Below, piece by piece: positions 6,033 to 7,094 of a DNA stretch of 7,094 nt. This DNA comes from Candidatus Zhuqueibacterota bacterium 4484_87 (GTDB lineage: Bacteria; Zhuqueibacterota; Zhuqueibacteria; Thermofontimicrobiales; Thermofontimicrobiaceae), in the NCBI GenBank assembly GCA_002085355.1, contig NATN01000147.1, positions 1 through 7,094 on the forward strand. Reading direction: 5' to 3'. The notes beneath the pieces were generated by a model. It was not told the origin of the DNA and searched no databases. It saw nothing but the letters and a program-made list of their open reading frames with translations. The position numbers and the translations under genes are program-made. Numbering within the stretch: the first letter of the stretch is position 1; every line of letters starts with the position of its first letter.

Positions 6033-7094
6033 CTATCTTTTCAATTCTACAACCGTCATACCTGTATCGCCTAAACTCCACTCCGGATAATGATGACTCT
6101 TCACGTGGGGATGCCTGTCCAGAAAGCGAAAAATGCCTTGGCGCAACCTGCCGGTTCCTTTCCCGTGGATGATATACACTTGTTCCATTCCTGACAAAAT
6201 TGCCTCATCCAAAAATTTATCGACAATTTCAATCCCCTCTTCCACGCGCATACCGCGAATGTCGATCTCTGTCGTTTTTATTGGCTCGATTTTCGCATTT
6301 ATTTTGACCCGCCCTGGTTTTGATTTTGCCTTTTGTGATTTTTTCACAGAAAAAAGTTCATTCAAAGGTGCCTTGATTTTGACCTCGCCGGTCTGGATTA
6401 AAACCCGTGCCGAGGCGTCCGGCTCCGACAAAACCACGCCGCTGGCACCATAAGGTTCCCAAAAAACTTCCTCGCCAAGCTTCACCGAAGATAGCGGTTT
6501 TTTTTTGCTTTTTTCTTCTCTATTCTTTTGAGAAACAACTTTTTTATCAGCTTTGATCTTTGCCTGTTCCTGCTGCAAAGTTTGTTTTGCTTCGCGAATG
6601 GCTTCCCGACTCGCTTGCTGCTCCTTAATTTGCCGAATCAGCCGCTCCATTGTGGTATTGGCATCACGCAAAACCTGTTCCGCCTTCTCCAATGCCTCTT
6701 TTTTTAACTTTTTCTCATTTTGCTTTAGTTCATCAACTTTAGCTTCGTATAATTTTTTCATTGCCGCCAATTGGCTCTCTTTGACGGACAATTCCCCGGT
6801 AAGATTTTGATATTTTTGTAACCGCTCATCCAAATCAGCCAGCAGATTTTCCAATTTGCTCTTGTGTCCGCCAACAAGTTCGCGCGCTCTGTGCAATACC
6901 GCAGAATTCAATCCCAGCCGATTGGCAATTTCATAAGCGTAGCTGGATCCCGGAATTCCCACCCGAAAACGATAGGTTGGCTGCAAAGTCTCCCTATCAA
7001 ATTCCATGGAACCGTTTTCCACCTCCGGAGTATCGTGCGCAAAAACTTTCAATGCCCCTTGATGCGTGGAAACCAGTGTGAGGCAACCTCTTTT
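6033..7094 (-). CDS. mutS2: MutS2 C-terminal part: end of ATPase, coiled coil, KOW-like segment and Smr domain (5' end outside window)
   Basis: The frame is open to the right edge, with 353 codons visible (residue 1 = the Lys at 7094-7092). It enters late in the MutS-type ABC ATPase: STH (9-11) is the H-loop, followed by KVFAHDTPEVENGSMEFD and G-I-P-G-S-S-Y-A-Y-E-I-A-N-R-L-G-L, which are typical MutS2 sequence. A long Lys/Glu/Gln coiled coil covers about 80-195. A KOW-like segment at about 203-248 (K-L-G-E-E-V-F then G-A-S-G-V-V-L) precedes a C-terminal Smr domain (274-353) with IDIRG (277-281) and HGKGTG (310-315), the conserved nuclease/nucleic-acid-binding motifs. MutS2 is known as a non-mismatch-repair MutS homologue linked to suppression of recombination and, in Bacillus subtilis, to splitting of collided ribosomes. 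A TTG at 7052 is an internal Leu codon, not a start. The usual Gly-Gly in the last Smr motif is Gly-Asp here (L-G-D-T-G-M-T). Confidence 0.96.
   Translation of the reverse strand, partial: KRGCLTLVSTHQGALKVFAHDTPEVENGSMEFDRETLQPTYRFRVGIPGSSYAYEIANRLGLNSAVLHRARELVGGHKSKLENLLADLDERLQKYQNLTGELSVKESQLAAMKKLYEAKVDELKQNEKKLKKEALEKAEQVLRDANTTMERLIRQIKEQQASREAIREAKQTLQQEQAKIKADKKVVSQKNREEKSKKKPLSSVKLGEEVFWEPYGASGVVLSEPDASARVLIQTGEVKIKAPLNELFSVKKSQKAKSKPGRVKINAKIEPIKTTEIDIRGMRVEEGIEIVDKFLDEAILSGMEQVYIIHGKGTGRLRQGIFRFLDRHPHVKSHHYPEWSLGDTGMTVVELKR

Noticed and set aside
6016..6081. Extended RibA start at the ATG at 6081, adding 22 residues
   Set aside because: These codons overlap the end of mutS2 and lack a good ribosome binding site, whereas GGAG at 6025-6028 serves the ATG at 6015.
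5704..6090. Open frames on the + strand across ribA and mutS2
   Set aside because: They lie opposite well-conserved genes, have no supporting ribosome binding sites or domains, and are best seen as shadows.
7050..7052. TTG at 7052 as the start of a shorter MutS-like protein
   Set aside because: The preceding codons to the window edge encode the MutS2 H-loop region (STH), so this is an internal Leu of a truncated gene.

Overview
The window carries seven protein-coding genes and no RNA genes, mobile elements or CRISPR array that I can see. Four genes are on the + strand (3-4537) and three on the - strand (4600-7094). The two sets converge on a 62-bp junction. Base composition looks moderately AT-rich. 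Most starts have a clear purine-rich Shine-Dalgarno, so this is a bacterium. The set (MutS2 with Smr domain, monofunctional RibA, KAT II-like aminotransferase, repetitive beta-helix protein, Aur1-type PAP2 protein) would fit a Gram-negative lineage near the FCB group (for example Calditrichota/KSB1-like). That placement is a weak inference from style, not from a marker gene.

+ strand: (1) the 3' part of a gene for a right-handed beta-helix protein built from three long tandem units of about 180 residues, open at the left edge of the window; (2) 44 bp later, a multi-pass membrane PAP2 protein of the inositol-phosphotransferase (Aur1-like) type; (3) after a 161-bp AT-rich gap, a PLP-dependent aminotransferase closely resembling the 2-aminoadipate/kynurenine/aromatic aminotransferase family; (4) 58 bp on, a 169-residue soluble protein of unknown function.

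- strand, in transcription order: (5) the 3' part of mutS2 (end of the ATPase domain, coiled coil, KOW-like segment, C-terminal Smr domain), open at the right edge; (6) ribA, GTP cyclohydrolase II, starting 17 bp after the mutS2 stop and carrying an unusual Cys-containing N-terminal extension; (7) 24 bp later, a coiled-coil protein with a single C-terminal membrane anchor. The tight spacing suggests one transcript. I know of no established functional link between DNA/ribosome quality control (MutS2), riboflavin synthesis and the anchored coiled-coil protein.

Nothing here amounts to a clear new multi-gene system. The points most worth checking are the Cys-bearing RibA extension, the regular cysteine ladder in the beta-helix repeats, the tail-anchored coiled-coil partner of mutS2-ribA, the Aur1-like PAP2 enzyme, and the unknown gene behind the aminotransferase.
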